A stretch of DNA of 64,000 nt from assembly GCA_021464415.1 (NCBI GenBank), contig CM038467.1:11115411-11179410 (forward strand), given 5' to 3'. This stretch comes from Lonicera japonica. Lineage: Eukaryota; Streptophyta; Magnoliopsida; Dipsacales; Caprifoliaceae. The position numbers and the translations under genes are program-made. Under the pieces are notes generated by a model. It had not been told where the DNA came from and ran no database searches. It saw only the letters and a list, made by a program, of their open reading frames with translations. Below are positions 13,865-25,574 of this stretch, piece by piece (within the stretch, counting starts at the first letter, position 1; each line of letters starts with the position of its first letter).

Positions 13865-14390
13865 TAGACCTTTCAATAGGTCGGTTCGGATCGTGTTTGT
13901 GTCAATTTTTATCGTGTTTCGGGTGTTATCGTTTTGGGTCTAAACATGTGACTTTTTTATCGGGTGTTATCGTGTTTTGGGTGTTATCTTTTCGGGTTTT
14001 AACGAATTACCAAATAGGACTCGTTAAGTACATATATAATTAAAAAACATGTTTGTTTATATAATATTATATGTATATATTGTAAGTTTACCTTGAATTA
14101 ACAAATATATATGTAATACTTATATAAATTATACACATTTATATTAAAAATATTAAAAATATACATTTATACATTTATACATGTACATATATAATATTAT
14201 ACAACTATGTATATTATTAACGTGTTCAAATGAGTTATTATCGTGTTAACGAATATTAACTGACTCGACCCGTTAACTTATCATGTCTTATCGGGTTGGC
14301 ACCAATACGACTCGAAACTGTTAAAACACCACCCATTAATTTATAACTTCGTGTCGTGCTATTGTGTCGCGTGCTGTTTTGCCAGGTCTA
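13865..14390. mobile_element. hAT-type non-autonomous element with 8-bp target duplication
   Basis: The 526-bp element begins tagacctttcaa and ends ttttgccaggtcta, giving short imperfect terminal inverted repeats. A perfect 8-bp direct repeat, ctaaaatc, flanks it at 13857-13864 and 14391-14398, the length typical of hAT transposons. The interior has repeated tatcgtgtt/cgggtgttat motifs and no transposase, so it is a MITE or deleted derivative. Confidence 0.85.
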
Positions 14391-14398
14391 CTAAAATC

Positions 14399-15065
14399 GT
14401 TATTCGCACTGACGATTTTTTTAAAAAAAAAAATATCGCAAAGTAAAATCGTTAACCACCCTTCCTCCCTCAAACACGATACAATCACCCCCCAAATTCA
14501 AAACCCTTAACCATCTTATTCCCCTCTCACTCCTCATCGCTGACCTCTCTCTCACGCCGACATCTCCCTCTCGCCAACCTTGCCACCCTCTCCCCTTGCT
14601 GCTTCCGCCTAGCCCCACCTTCTCACCCATGCTGCCATCTACCTTAGTCCCACCTTCTCCCGCACGCCACCGCCCACCCTCACCCTCTCCCACATAAACA
14701 AATTTAAAATACAAATTATAATTCCAAAAAAATGGAACAAATTAATTAAATTATATGATAAAGAAGAAAAGAAAAAATACGAAAAAAAAAATACACAAAA
14801 AGCACACAAACAAAAAAAAAAACTCAACATAAAAACAGCCAGTGGCACTGACAATTTTACATGTAAAATTGTCAATGACACTGACGTTTTTAAGACCATA
14901 ATTTTATTTTTTTAAAATCGTCAATTTCAATGGAGTTTTTTTGGTTAAATTTGCCACTCAAATTTTTAACTTGTATCATGTTTTCCTAAATATATTAAAA
15001 ATTACCCCATTTATTAAAATAAGTTTAGAAACTACTGTACTTGGAACAAAATCTCCGATTTGTAA
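14399..15065. other. spacer with C-rich island and perfect palindrome
   Basis: A C-rich, pyrimidine-rich tract at about 14455-14695 contrasts sharply with its AT-rich surroundings. Open frames through it are compositional artefacts. A perfect 24-bp palindrome centred near 14861 (core caattttacatgtaaaattg) and several cactgacgattttt-like phrases lie around it. These suggest a transposon, perhaps one carrying captured DNA, but no terminal repeats were fixed. Confidence 0.4.
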
Positions 15066-15464
15066 GACCATCTCCAATTTGTATGATAAATGGTAAGTTA
15101 AAATTAGCGTATTATCACACGGAGTTGCGCAGCGTGTAGTGTAAAAATTTGCCACATCAGCTCACATGAGACCCAGAGTGTTGCGCGCCACATGCCACCT
15201 CATTGCGCGGTACTGACGGGACCTCACAGGATGTTTTGTACATCACGCGGTGCTGCTGACTGGACCTCACGGGATGTTCTGTACATCGCGCGATGGTATG
15301 TCAGTAGCTCGCGATGCACTCTCTATCGTGAGAGAGAATAGTTTGTCCCCATCTACTTTTACCATCTCTCTCCAATTTTAGCCAATTATATCAACTTTTA
15401 ACATGTGCTTTGGAGACAAATAATAGGCAATTTTATCAATTTACCTTATGCATTGGAGATGGTC
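15066..15464. mobile_element. Harbinger/Tourist-like MITE with gaccatctccaat termini
   Basis: The left end gaccatctccaat is mirrored by the right end attggagatggtc, so the roughly 400-bp unit has terminal inverted repeats. The flanking triplets are taa and caa, an imperfect version of the TTA/TAA duplication expected for this superfamily. The interior is unusually rich in CG-containing words (gcgcgc, cgcgcgatgg) for this window. A related element lies at 62516-63037. Confidence 0.7.
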
Positions 15465-15870
15465 CAAGTGATGACACTAGCTGAAACAAGCAATCCTATG
15501 GTACTATCAAGACGACGTCGTAAAGCTTGACTTACCACACGTAAAGTATCAACTTGGACCTCAGAATCTGAAAGAGTAAGCACATTTTCGATGCGTACTA
15601 CGACCGCCCAATATGCATTTTCCCGCCACGTCACCACGCGTGATTGCTCAAACAACAAATCAAATATATATATATATGTGGAAACCGCCACACCAGATTA
15701 CTTTTGTGCTCCGCTTAAACATACAAACTAAAAAAAAAAAGCTTTACTGCCCCCACTTTCTTTTCCGAGGTCCCAAACAAAAGCTTTCAATTTCCTTTTC
15801 CTTTCACCCAAACAAAGAAAGTGAATCAAACGCCGAGAAAGAGAAAGAAAATTGAGATACCAAAATCAAA

Positions 15871-18278
15871 ATGGAAAACAAAGACAATAACAATTACAAC
15901 TACAACTACCGCCACAAGAACAGCATCAACAATAGATCAATGTCCGACAACGACTCACAATCTAGTCCGGTGGACTCCTTTCACTCTCCCCTCCGTTCCC
16001 CTTTCCGATCCGACGACCCCCTCCCCCAGTCTGAAAAATCACCCTCCAAAGCCATGGTAGTAGCCGTTGACAAGTACTACTCCCCACTCCGGTCTCCCCC
16101 CCGGAACCACCACAAACCCCCGGAAAATTTGAATGCTCCGGCGAATTCGCAGTCGGTGAAGGCTCCGTCACCGGTGGTGATATTTAATCGGGCGGTGAGG
16201 GAGGACTTGGCGTCTAGAGTTACGAGAGTGGGCCCGCCACCGGGGTCTAATAATGAGAATTTTGTTGGTGGGGGTGAGGATGGTGGTGTTGGTGGAGAGA
16301 GGAGATCGAAGGCGGCGGTGGGGTCGATTTTGAAGAGGCCGGCGACGGGGGAGGAGACGGCGGGGAAGGCGGCGCTAGGGTTTAGGGTTTGTGAGGTGAT
16401 TTTGTGTTTGATTTCGTTCTCTGTTATGGCTGCTGATAAAACTCAGGGTTGGAGTGGTGATTCCTTTGATCGCTACAAGGAATACAGGTTATAATTTATA
16501 TTCTATTCTGTTCTATCTTCATCGCTTACTAATTGTTTCAATTAAGGTTAGAGTTTTTCAAAGACAAAAAGGATCTTGAAACTGTATTGCCTCTAAATTT
16601 GGATTGTCTTTCCCAAAATTAGGTTTAAATTTTGATCAAGATTGACTCACAAATCCTAGATGCTCGGAAGGAATCACCTTTAGGACTTTGAATGTTAGCG
16701 GTTGTACACACATAAATTAGGTTTTATTGGTGCCGCGGCGTGCTCATGTTTCAATATGATGCTGACTGTTATATTATTGATTTATGAAGATATGAAAGTG
16801 AGATATTGCTCGAGGGTTTTAGAAGTACTAGGGATTTACGTCGTGTGTTTTCTTTACTCCCATGGTTGAAAAAATTGGCCTTCACCATATGAGAATTTTA
16901 GCATGCGTTTGATTGGTTTGCTTTGAAAAGAAATGAATTTCATGGAATGTTTTTACATGGAATTTTTCAATCTAAAGCCAAAAAAGCTTAGCGGAAAGAT
17001 CGTTTCCTTGGCCCTTGCACAAGATCTTTAGATTAGTGGCACCGCCTCTCACTGTCCATTTTGGAGTTCTGGGTTCGATTCTAGTTTCTACCTCCTCGCT
17101 TTCACTCGAATAGTTCTAGATGAGAAGATAAAGTTTTGTTTTGGGGGGGAGTTATAGTTTTTGGATTCCATGGAAAACTGAATGATTGGCTAAAGAGGTT
17201 GTAACATGGTTTAATGGAATCAATCAACACTACTAAGGATGGAAAGAATGGAGTCTTCTTGTTGATTCATTGATTTTATTGAAATGTGTGGGACCATTGT
17301 TATGTTTGATTGTGGTTTAAGTGTTGTTTATTCAGTTCGAATATCGGGAATACTAGTGCTATACTACCAGTTACGGTCTACTAATGAAGGAATCTTTGAC
17401 ATCCACATGTGGTCGCTTTCCTCATGCAAGGGTTGAACTATTTTTGTATGACATCAACTTAATGTTGAAGTGGACTTATTCTGCAGTTACTAGAGGGGAT
17501 TTGGTTTAATCCAATGTAAAGACATGTTTCCCAAGGTTTTGAAAATCCCGTTTTCAGACTAAGGCTATCCATTACCAATTGGCATAATGTATATATGCAT
17601 ATGCATACCTGGTTAAATGTATAGATGCATGTTTACCTCTTCCAATCAATCGACAAATTTTTAGTTAATATTTCAAGGATAGGGAGATATATACATTTAC
17701 ATACCTCTCTCTACATTTATCATCATTCTATTGGACTTATAGGCAATATGTTTGCCAGCCTATAAAGCTTCACGTCATTTAATTACTCTCTCTCTCTCTG
17801 TTTGCTTTTTTCTCACTTCTGGGGTATTCGATGGTACAGGTATTGTCTATCCGTCGCTGTCATTGGATTTGTATATTCAGGATTTCAAGCATACGATCTA
17901 GCCTACTGTTTGGTCACTGGAAAACATGTCATCTCTCACCACCTTCATTATCATTTTGATTTCTTCATGGACCAGGCAAGTGATCTCTGCCTTGGTTATA
18001 ATCTACAATTCAATTTTTTTTTCCTTTTCTGCTTAAAATAATTAAAAAATTGATATATTTTGATGATATGATGTAATTGACAGATATTGGCATACCTATT
18101 AATATCGGCATCATCATCGGCAGCCACTAGGGTGGATGATTGGGTATCAAACTGGGGGAAAGATGAGTTCACAGAGATGGCTACTGCTTCTGTTAGTATG
18201 TCCTTTTTGGCTTTTATCGCCTTTGCCTTTAGCTCTCTCATATCAGGTTACAATCTATGCAACCTAGACTCCACTTAG
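15871..18278 (+). CDS. CASP-like membrane protein, 4A type
   Basis: CASP-like (CASPL) proteins are four-helix plasma-membrane proteins related to the Casparian-strip scaffolds; most have no proven role. Three exons (15871-16487, 17840-17975, 18084-18278) give about 315 aa. The first ~160 residues form a disordered Pro/Ser/Asn-rich tail with repeated SPLRSP-type motifs, typical of the 4A subgroup. Four hydrophobic helices follow: [18 protein letters not shown] near residue 178, [20 protein letters not shown] at the start of exon 2, [20 protein letters not shown] spanning exons 2-3, and [16 protein letters not shown] near the end. The family's helix-1 Arg and helix-3 Asp are present. Intron 1 is GT-AG. 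Intron 2 appears to be GC-AG (cag|gcaagt). The start is the first ATG in frame with the conserved region. Confidence 0.88.
17024..17155 (+). mobile_element. tRNA-derived SINE-like sequence in CASPL intron 1
   Basis: An A-box-like tagattagtgg is followed about 33 bases later by a B-box gggttcgattc. This is the internal pol III promoter layout of plant SINEs, and the stretch does not fold as a complete tRNA. The 3' side runs into a T/G-rich stretch. No clear target duplication was found, so both ends are approximate. Confidence 0.55.
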
Positions 18279-18812
18279 ATCCATTATTATAATGCCACTC
18301 TTCAACCCGCATTACATTAGGATTAATGTTTGTGAGAATATATCATGATAGCCGAAAGTTGTATAGCCGAATGTAATTTGTTAGATTTGAAAAAGCAACG
18401 CCTTTCTTTTCGGTAAACATAATGGTTGTTTGGATGAAATAAAAACATTTTACAGTGTACTTATCTAGAGAGCTAATCTTTGTGTTCTGTAATTTGTCCC
18501 CAAGTTTAAACTGAACATATCCCCGTCGGAACTACTTTCTTTCCGTAGTAATTTGAGAGCGAGGCGCATTTGGGGTCGATCCGGAACATAATTATTTGAG
18601 CTCGATTAAAATTGAGTGGTTCTATAACCAGAGTACATATGGCTATTGTTAGAGAAATTGTACAACTGTGAAACCATAATTGCTTTGGCAAGACGTGGAC
18701 CCTTAAAAGATTTTTAAAAAAAGGGACTCAAGTATTATGAAGTTGGCTGGACTTGTTGACATTCTATGAGATTATGGTGGCCCAAGGCTAGGAAGAAAAA
18801 GGCACGTACTAA

Positions 18813-19557
18813 CAATGTTCTATGTAGGTGGTATACAAATATACCTTGTGTTTAACTAATAGGCGGGGTTTGGTAGTGTTCGGGTGCCCCGATTAGTGCC
18901 TAAGCGAGTGTCTAGGTGTTGGGATGAATTAGGTAGATTTAGGTGGGCACCTTAATTGGACTGGGCAAGATTAGGCTAGTCTGGTGCGCTTGGTAGGAGA
19001 TAGTCGAATATAGTGAGTTTTTTTCCTCTCCCCCCTCCCCTCTCCTCTCCTTTTTTCAAGGAGCTGTCTATTTTTCTTTTTGTTAAAATATTGTCATTTA
19101 AGAAATCGGATACAACCTATCACAATCCTAAGCAAACTCATTTTCCGTTCCTCCGATTGAAACCAAACCCGAGTTAGCAACTGCAATTGCTAAAAGACAT
19201 AGAAGAGGAACTCGCTTTGGCTAATTACAAACTAAATATTCTATTTGTCTTTCTCAATCATATTTTGAACTTTCTTTTCTCTTCTTTATTGTTGTCTTTT
19301 CTTTTCACTAGTTTATTTTTTTAATTTTTATTATTATTGTTACTTGAAATAAATTTATAATTTCACGTGGATGTGTACCTAGAGTTCAATTTTGTTTTGG
19401 ACAATAAACCTAGTGACCATGGTTCACTTGTTTTGGCATTATACAATTATTATATACATTTATATTTAAAAATATTAAAAAAAAAATATCCGTTTGGCAC
19501 CTAAGTGTCTAGGCGCCGGTCAACCTTTAGTCCGCTTAGCACCTTTTAGAACATTGG
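18813..19557. mobile_element. probable degenerate hAT-like MITE
   Basis: The left end (caatgttcta) and right end (tagaacattgg) are roughly inverse. Inside, the words gtgtctagg and ctaggcgccgg recall a common plant hAT-related MITE built from repeated taggcg motifs. No 8-bp duplication was seen. A T/C-rich tract lies at 19019-19050. Boundaries are tentative. Confidence 0.4.
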
Positions 19558-22500
19558 TTTAGGAAAAGGAGGCAGAGTCCCTTGCTAAGTTTGCTTGCAA
19601 CTTGGGTGTACTACTGCAAAATAATAGTAAAAAAGGTGATATTTATAACATGAATGAAAATCATAATTTTACCGGTTTAATCAACTGGATAATTATATCT
19701 AGTGCATTAATGAATTTTATTTTCTAAAAATTTATAATCCGTCAATGCGTTTGTTATGATTAACCGGTTGATGAAGCATGTGAGTGTAAAATTGCTTGTC
19801 TCTAATTGATAAGTCCGTTTTAACTTTGGTTGTTAGAAAAATACTAACAGTGGTTAAGAATATAATTTATTTTCAATCGTGGAAATTAATATATTGATTA
19901 TATTTCAAAATAAAATAAAATTAAGGCTATTAATTTGAAAAGGTCAAAACAGCTTAAGATATACAACTCTTATGAATATATATTTGTTTGCTCCATTGGA
20001 GCATCGACTGGGGAAGGGGGTACAAGATACCACTGATGAGACTAGAATGGGTTGTTTTCATATTAATTGAGCTAATTTTAATGTTTTTTTATATGACATA
20101 TCTCACGGTTAGAAAAATTATAATCGTTATACAATATTTTATAAGAAATTTTATTTTAGTAGATAAATTGTATCAAAAAATGCTAACGATCTTGTATTGT
20201 GATTAACATTCTCCTTCTCCTCAAAATAAATAAGGAGGTTACGGGGTTGATTTGCATGGACGACAGTTGTGGAATTATGAATTGTGTAGAAAAAAATGGC
20301 TATAACAAAATTAAAATTAAAATGGGCCGTGTAAGTTGATGAAACAGGCCAGTGTTGATTCACATGCCATGTTATCTATATAGACTGCAAAATGAGAAGT
20401 TGCAGAAGACTACCCACCCTTTCATATATAATTGAATGAGCTGCGCACATTAGCACGTGGTACACGTCATCAACCATGTTCTTGCAGAGTGTGTAGATTT
20501 GGACTGCATGACAAAGATTTTCTACCTTACCCATCTTTTGTCCTTTTTTTTTATTTCTTCAGCTAACCACACAATTTTAGCTTCGGAATTCAGTTGATCT
20601 GTTGGGTAAATTCTGATGCGCCTCACATACGCCCATCCATTTTTTATGACATTATTTTTATCCCTAATCTTATTTACGCCCACATTATTAACAATTCACC
20701 CAATCTCATCTTTAAATTTTGATGGAAAAACTCAAAATGTTCAAGCCAGCAAGTCCCTATTTCTTAACAATCGAAAATCTTCACCAATTTGGAAACTAAC
20801 CCCGCGTTATTTCTTTGATATATGGGATTCTCCTGACATCTTCCCAATTATTTTTTCCAAAGCATATCTTTCACGTACTTTTTCACAAGGGATCAATCTT
20901 TGTCAGAATTAACAAGAAGAAGCCAATGACGAGACTTGAGTGTAGAAAATCATATGGAGTCGTGAACATAAAAATGTGGATTCCCATTTTTATATTTATG
21001 GATTTAGATCTCATGTATCTTCGCCACAATCCTTCAAAAATAAGTATAATAATTTGCTCCTCTAATTACTTCTATATTGTTCCTTTCAAACTGAAAACGC
21101 AGTATGATGTTTTGCCAAAGCTTTTGACGGCAGAGCGAGTCAGTCACCTTCTCACTTGCACACGTTGAAACTCTCCGACCATTATTGTGAGACCGGAATT
21201 TTATAGAAGAAAGAGACAAAACAACAAAGAAAGATACAACTATTAAACCACCTCACAAAACCCTAAAATCTATAACCCAAATCCAATCAAAATCAAAGTA
21301 TGTTCCTGCGTGAAACTCATCACAATCCTACGCTTGCACAAAACCCACCTGTAATTTCTTCTGTTTCAGTCTCCCTCTCCAATTCACCCACCCAAAACAC
21401 CCCATCGATCTCCCTCCAATATGACTCTGTCTCAAACTGATTAAGAAATTTCTTATTATTGCTCTTTAGAGTGAAAATAGTGGTCATAGGTGAGTCTCTT
21501 AGATGCTATGCTTTGTTGCTGTTGTGATCACGACACGGATGGCGGCACTTGCCGGCTTGGTGATAGTGTTTTTATTGGATTTATTTATAAATGAACTGAT
21601 GAAAGGGCGTAATTACATGGATTTTAAGCCTTGTTTGGCATTTAGAAAATAAACGGGGTGAGATGAATGAAAGTAGCTGAAATTGGTGGGGTGTATTTAA
21701 GGTTTTCCCAATTGGAGTGAACTGAATAATCCTATGGTTTCATTTAAGATTACCCTATTTTTATTTTAAGTTATTGAATGCCTTTCTCAATTTCAAAATA
21801 AGGTTTTCAAGTTTCGGGAGATTGAGTGAAGTTTTTGAAATATGGGATACGTTATTAGGAGAATTGTTACATCATCCCTTTTTAAATTCATAGTTTCTCC
21901 TTTATTTAATTATTTTTCAAAAGAATGCTAATTTTAACATAATGTAATAGTTGAGAACACGATCTACTTTTTTGTAAAAATTGTTATATTGATATGCCTT
22001 AAAAACCAAGAGGGAAAAAAAACTATAAACTTAAGACATTTTGAAAAAAAAAAAAAGGTGTGTTATCTATTTGTGAGAAAGAGACGGAATACCAATTAGA
22101 GAAAAATAAATAAATAAAATATTATTGATATTTTTTAAGAAAGTGAGATGAGTGAAGAATGTTTTGGTGATTTTTCATGAAGGAATTTTGAAGTCTGTTA
22201 TGATGGTTCATGCGAAAATTGGGTTATTAAAGGTGGCTGTCACTTTCGCCTACAAATGTTCTCTTCTACCTGCACCTTTTAGTAGACTTTCAATTATACT
22301 CATGGAGTTTAATTTTTTCTCTTTCTCCTCAAAACAATATTTAAAACCGCCATATTTTACGGTTAAATTTACTTGCAATTTTTTAGTATAATTTCGATGT
22401 TATGATTTGATTTAATCTTTTGAAGACCCTTTTCAAAAAAAAAAAAAAAAGGTCATTCTTAGAGTTAAAAACTACTAATTAAATCTGTGTTAACTATTTT

Positions 22501-24218
22501 TTTAATCATCAATTTAGATTACAGACACTACTCTAGATTTCTATTACTCACTTATACATGCATAGCATCGGAATTTTAAATTTAGAAAATTAAAAGGTCA
22601 ATTACATTCAATTATCTGCTTTAGACGATGAATTGTTTTTCAAATTAAGATTTTCATTCAAGTGGTATAATATATCTAATTAGACCTGTTGTTCGAATTG
22701 AGAGGAAGATAAAGAAAAATGGGACAAAACTCAAATTAATGACAAAAAATGTACTATGTCATATTTAACAAGCGAAAAAGATATGTATGTCAATAGTTAT
22801 GTACAAAATAAAATATCAAAATGAGTAACATGCATATTTTTATTAATGATGGGAGTACAACTATATAATATATTTTGATATTTTTTTCACACAAAAAATT
22901 GCTTCATGTAATATTATATTTTTAAAATTATTGTACCACAACTAGATCTTATTTTTAAATTAAGATTTAATATAAACCATGGTTAAAAGGACAAAGGGAT
23001 ACACAAGAGAGATGACAAAATAGACAGAATATTAGGCCGTACCACACATGGGTTGTTAATTATTTATCAAAAGCTAATTAATTAATTAACAAATGAAAAC
23101 AAACTTACAAGCAAACATGAATCGATAAGTTGATTTATAGTTTGATTAACTATTCGAATCATCAACATTTTGATTAATTTTTTTCTTATCGTATAAAACA
23201 AACAAATATCCAATTATTATACAAGACAAAGGTCGTGATTGAACCTGTAAATATTTTTTAAATAAGAATTTTAAGTTAAACAATCAGGATTTGACTCCAT
23301 ATATGCTATGTATGATTACGTATTTAGTATAAAATGTATAATGATCCTCTTCTTACTTAATTCTGACTGTCTAAGAGATCGGGTTAGTGAGTTGTTGCTT
23401 GGAGCATTTCATTTTAAAATGGGCAAGTGTACTATATTATATATATATATATTAAGATAATGAGATTTATATATATATTAGGAAATATGTAATTGATGTA
23501 TACTCTCCCAAAGGTGCTTGTTAAAATTACTTCACGCGTTAATTTTTTCCAATACACGTATATTTAACATAATTGTAAATTATATTTTTTTTAAAAAAAT
23601 CATGTGTCGATACTACGAACATATGGATCGACTCATGACTTTATCATTACCAAAAGATAAATTCGTTGGCCGGATAAAAATTATTTGCCCTACTTCAATA
23701 TCATGTTTTGCATCAGGCATGCATGCCTTAACATCAGCATATTTGAGGATGTTGTATTTGCAATTTACATTTACACTTTTAAAAGCAATACAAATTTTAA
23801 TTTAATTAATGGTAAAAATTAAACTTTATTTACAATCACAAGGATTTTGTTGAGTGGTGGATCCAAGGGGTCGGGGGCCGGGGTAGCTCCTGTGCCAGGT
23901 TTTCTAAATTTTGAATAGTAATATTATTATTAATTTAACATGTTATATTTTATTGGGCTCATCGAGTATTTTTATACATAAAACTTATAAGCTTTTGAGC
24001 TTTTTTGTTTTTTGGTTCTCTCTCTTAAAAAGAAAAGAGAAAAAATATAAATGCAAATTCTAATATTGAAAATAATGAGATTAACCGGTAGAAATATATG
24101 GCTAAAAAATATGCGACAATTGCGGAACTTCTCCTGTTAGCTTATTTGAGCTTTTTTTTTTAATTACTTTTATGTCAAACAAAAATTTTTTTTGGAAAGG
24201 TTCAAGTTACACCAGTGT
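19558..24218. other. gene-poor AT-rich spacer
   Basis: About 4.7 kb with no supported gene. Open frames up to about 117 codons near 20616-21168 lack domain signal and plausible splice structure. A more mixed-composition patch at about 21170-21560 contains aaaccctaaaatc and pyrimidine-rich tracts and resembles a leader sequence, but no coding exon follows it on either strand. Confidence 0.5.
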
Positions 24219-24570
24219 AAGATTAAGAAATTTTACACCTAGCCATGACTTTTTCTCTAATTCATAATTTATCAATTCTACCGTTAGATAAGCTAATTTT
24301 ATTGTATTGATCAAGCATGCAAAATTTCAAATCAATCCGATACTTGTAACCATATAATTAATATACTTATTTTTACTTAACTTTTGCAAGGTTCTTAATT
24401 CAATTTATAACATAATTATAACTAGAGACTTGTGCATCTCTAATTACTTTAATATTTTGCATGTATTTTTGAAATATTATAATTAATCAATTCAACAGTT
24501 AGATTGATAAATTATGAAATTGAGATAAAGTTAGTGTAATACACTAGGTGTAAATTAAATCATCCCCTAA
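24219..24570. mobile_element. imperfect fold-back (MITE-like) element
   Basis: The left arm (tttacacctag, then cataatttatcaattct) is matched in inverse orientation by the right arm (tagattgataaattatg, then ctaggtgtaaa). The pair would form a long imperfect hairpin. No transposase is present and no clear target duplication was identified. The class is unknown, perhaps Mutator-like. Confidence 0.55.
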
Positions 24571-25146
24571 AAAAATATATTCATATTTTATCCCCTCAAA
24601 CTCAAAATTCTAAATTCGCCACCAATGTTACCACGCTCAAATCTACTTAACTTTGTTTTATATATAAAAAAACTTTTTATTGAAAATATCACCTTTGTTT
24701 ACTATACTCATGACTTTTATAAAATAGCACATGTACACGCATAGTAATATGTTTATAACGTTCGAGTATTTAGGTTAATATTAAACAATTTAGTTGGTCT
24801 AACTATTTAACCATAAATTTAATTTATCAATCACAAATACAACTCTTTTTTCTTTCTTCCTTTTTCACAATTTTAAGGTTTATCTTTACCGGATGTATAA
24901 TTTAATTTTCACATATTTCAACTAATTATAATCTTAGTAGTAATTAGTACCTACCTAATGGTAGATCTCAATTGAATCCAACAAGAAGTAATAAAATATA
25001 AGTACTCAAATTTAGAGAGTAGTATTAAAGTAGGGTGCAAGAGGGCACTTGACAATATTGCCAAAAACAAAAACAACTTGCTTTAGTTAGTTATGAATAC
25101 TGTAGATTGGTAGTAGTACTATTTACTATTTAGAGAGAGAAAGCGA

Positions 25147-25149
25147 GTG

Positions 25150-25190
<41 letters not shown>
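25147..25190. repeat. (GA)n microsatellite
   Basis: A nearly uninterrupted GA dinucleotide run of roughly 20 units follows gcgagtgtgtaagag. It is followed by a GC-richer patch containing cgtatacg and catacggccg, then C-rich sequence to about 25350. GAGA-type tracts are common near plant promoters, but no gene follows here. Confidence 0.9.
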
Positions 25191-25193
<3 letters not shown>

Positions 25194-25574
25194 CCGTATA
25201 CGGATGAGCATACGGCCGTCCGACACACCCACGGACATCTCTTAGGGAGCATGGGTCCCACGTGCCATCCCAACTTTACTATTCCGTCCCTCCCCCACCC
25301 AAATTGTTTTTGTTTGTCCCTAATTCCTCCTCCTACCTCCTCTTGGGGCCCCCATCACTTTGTAATTAACTTCTCAACTTACCAAATCTACCCCCCTTTA
25401 TTTTCTTTGAATAATTCACGGGTTATGTTAAGGTTATTTTTTTAGAGATAATGTGGTTATAGGATCTTGTTCCATAATATTTTATAATTCTAAGGACGGA
25501 CTCATGTTTAATAAAAAAAAGTAGTACTAATTTCATAATTTGATTTTATAATAAAGATACTTTTCATAATATTA

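Noticed and set aside
14421..14899. Two minus-strand open frames of 86-97 codons
   Set aside because: Gly/Arg-rich and Phe-rich frames produced by a C-rich island and homopolymers; no family resemblance.
17029..17085. tRNA gene suggested by A and B boxes
   Set aside because: Acceptor and anticodon stems do not pair; best read as a SINE head.
20616..21168. Two overlapping plus-strand open frames of 98 and 117 codons
   Set aside because: No domain signal, no splice structure, and codon content matching the AT-rich background.
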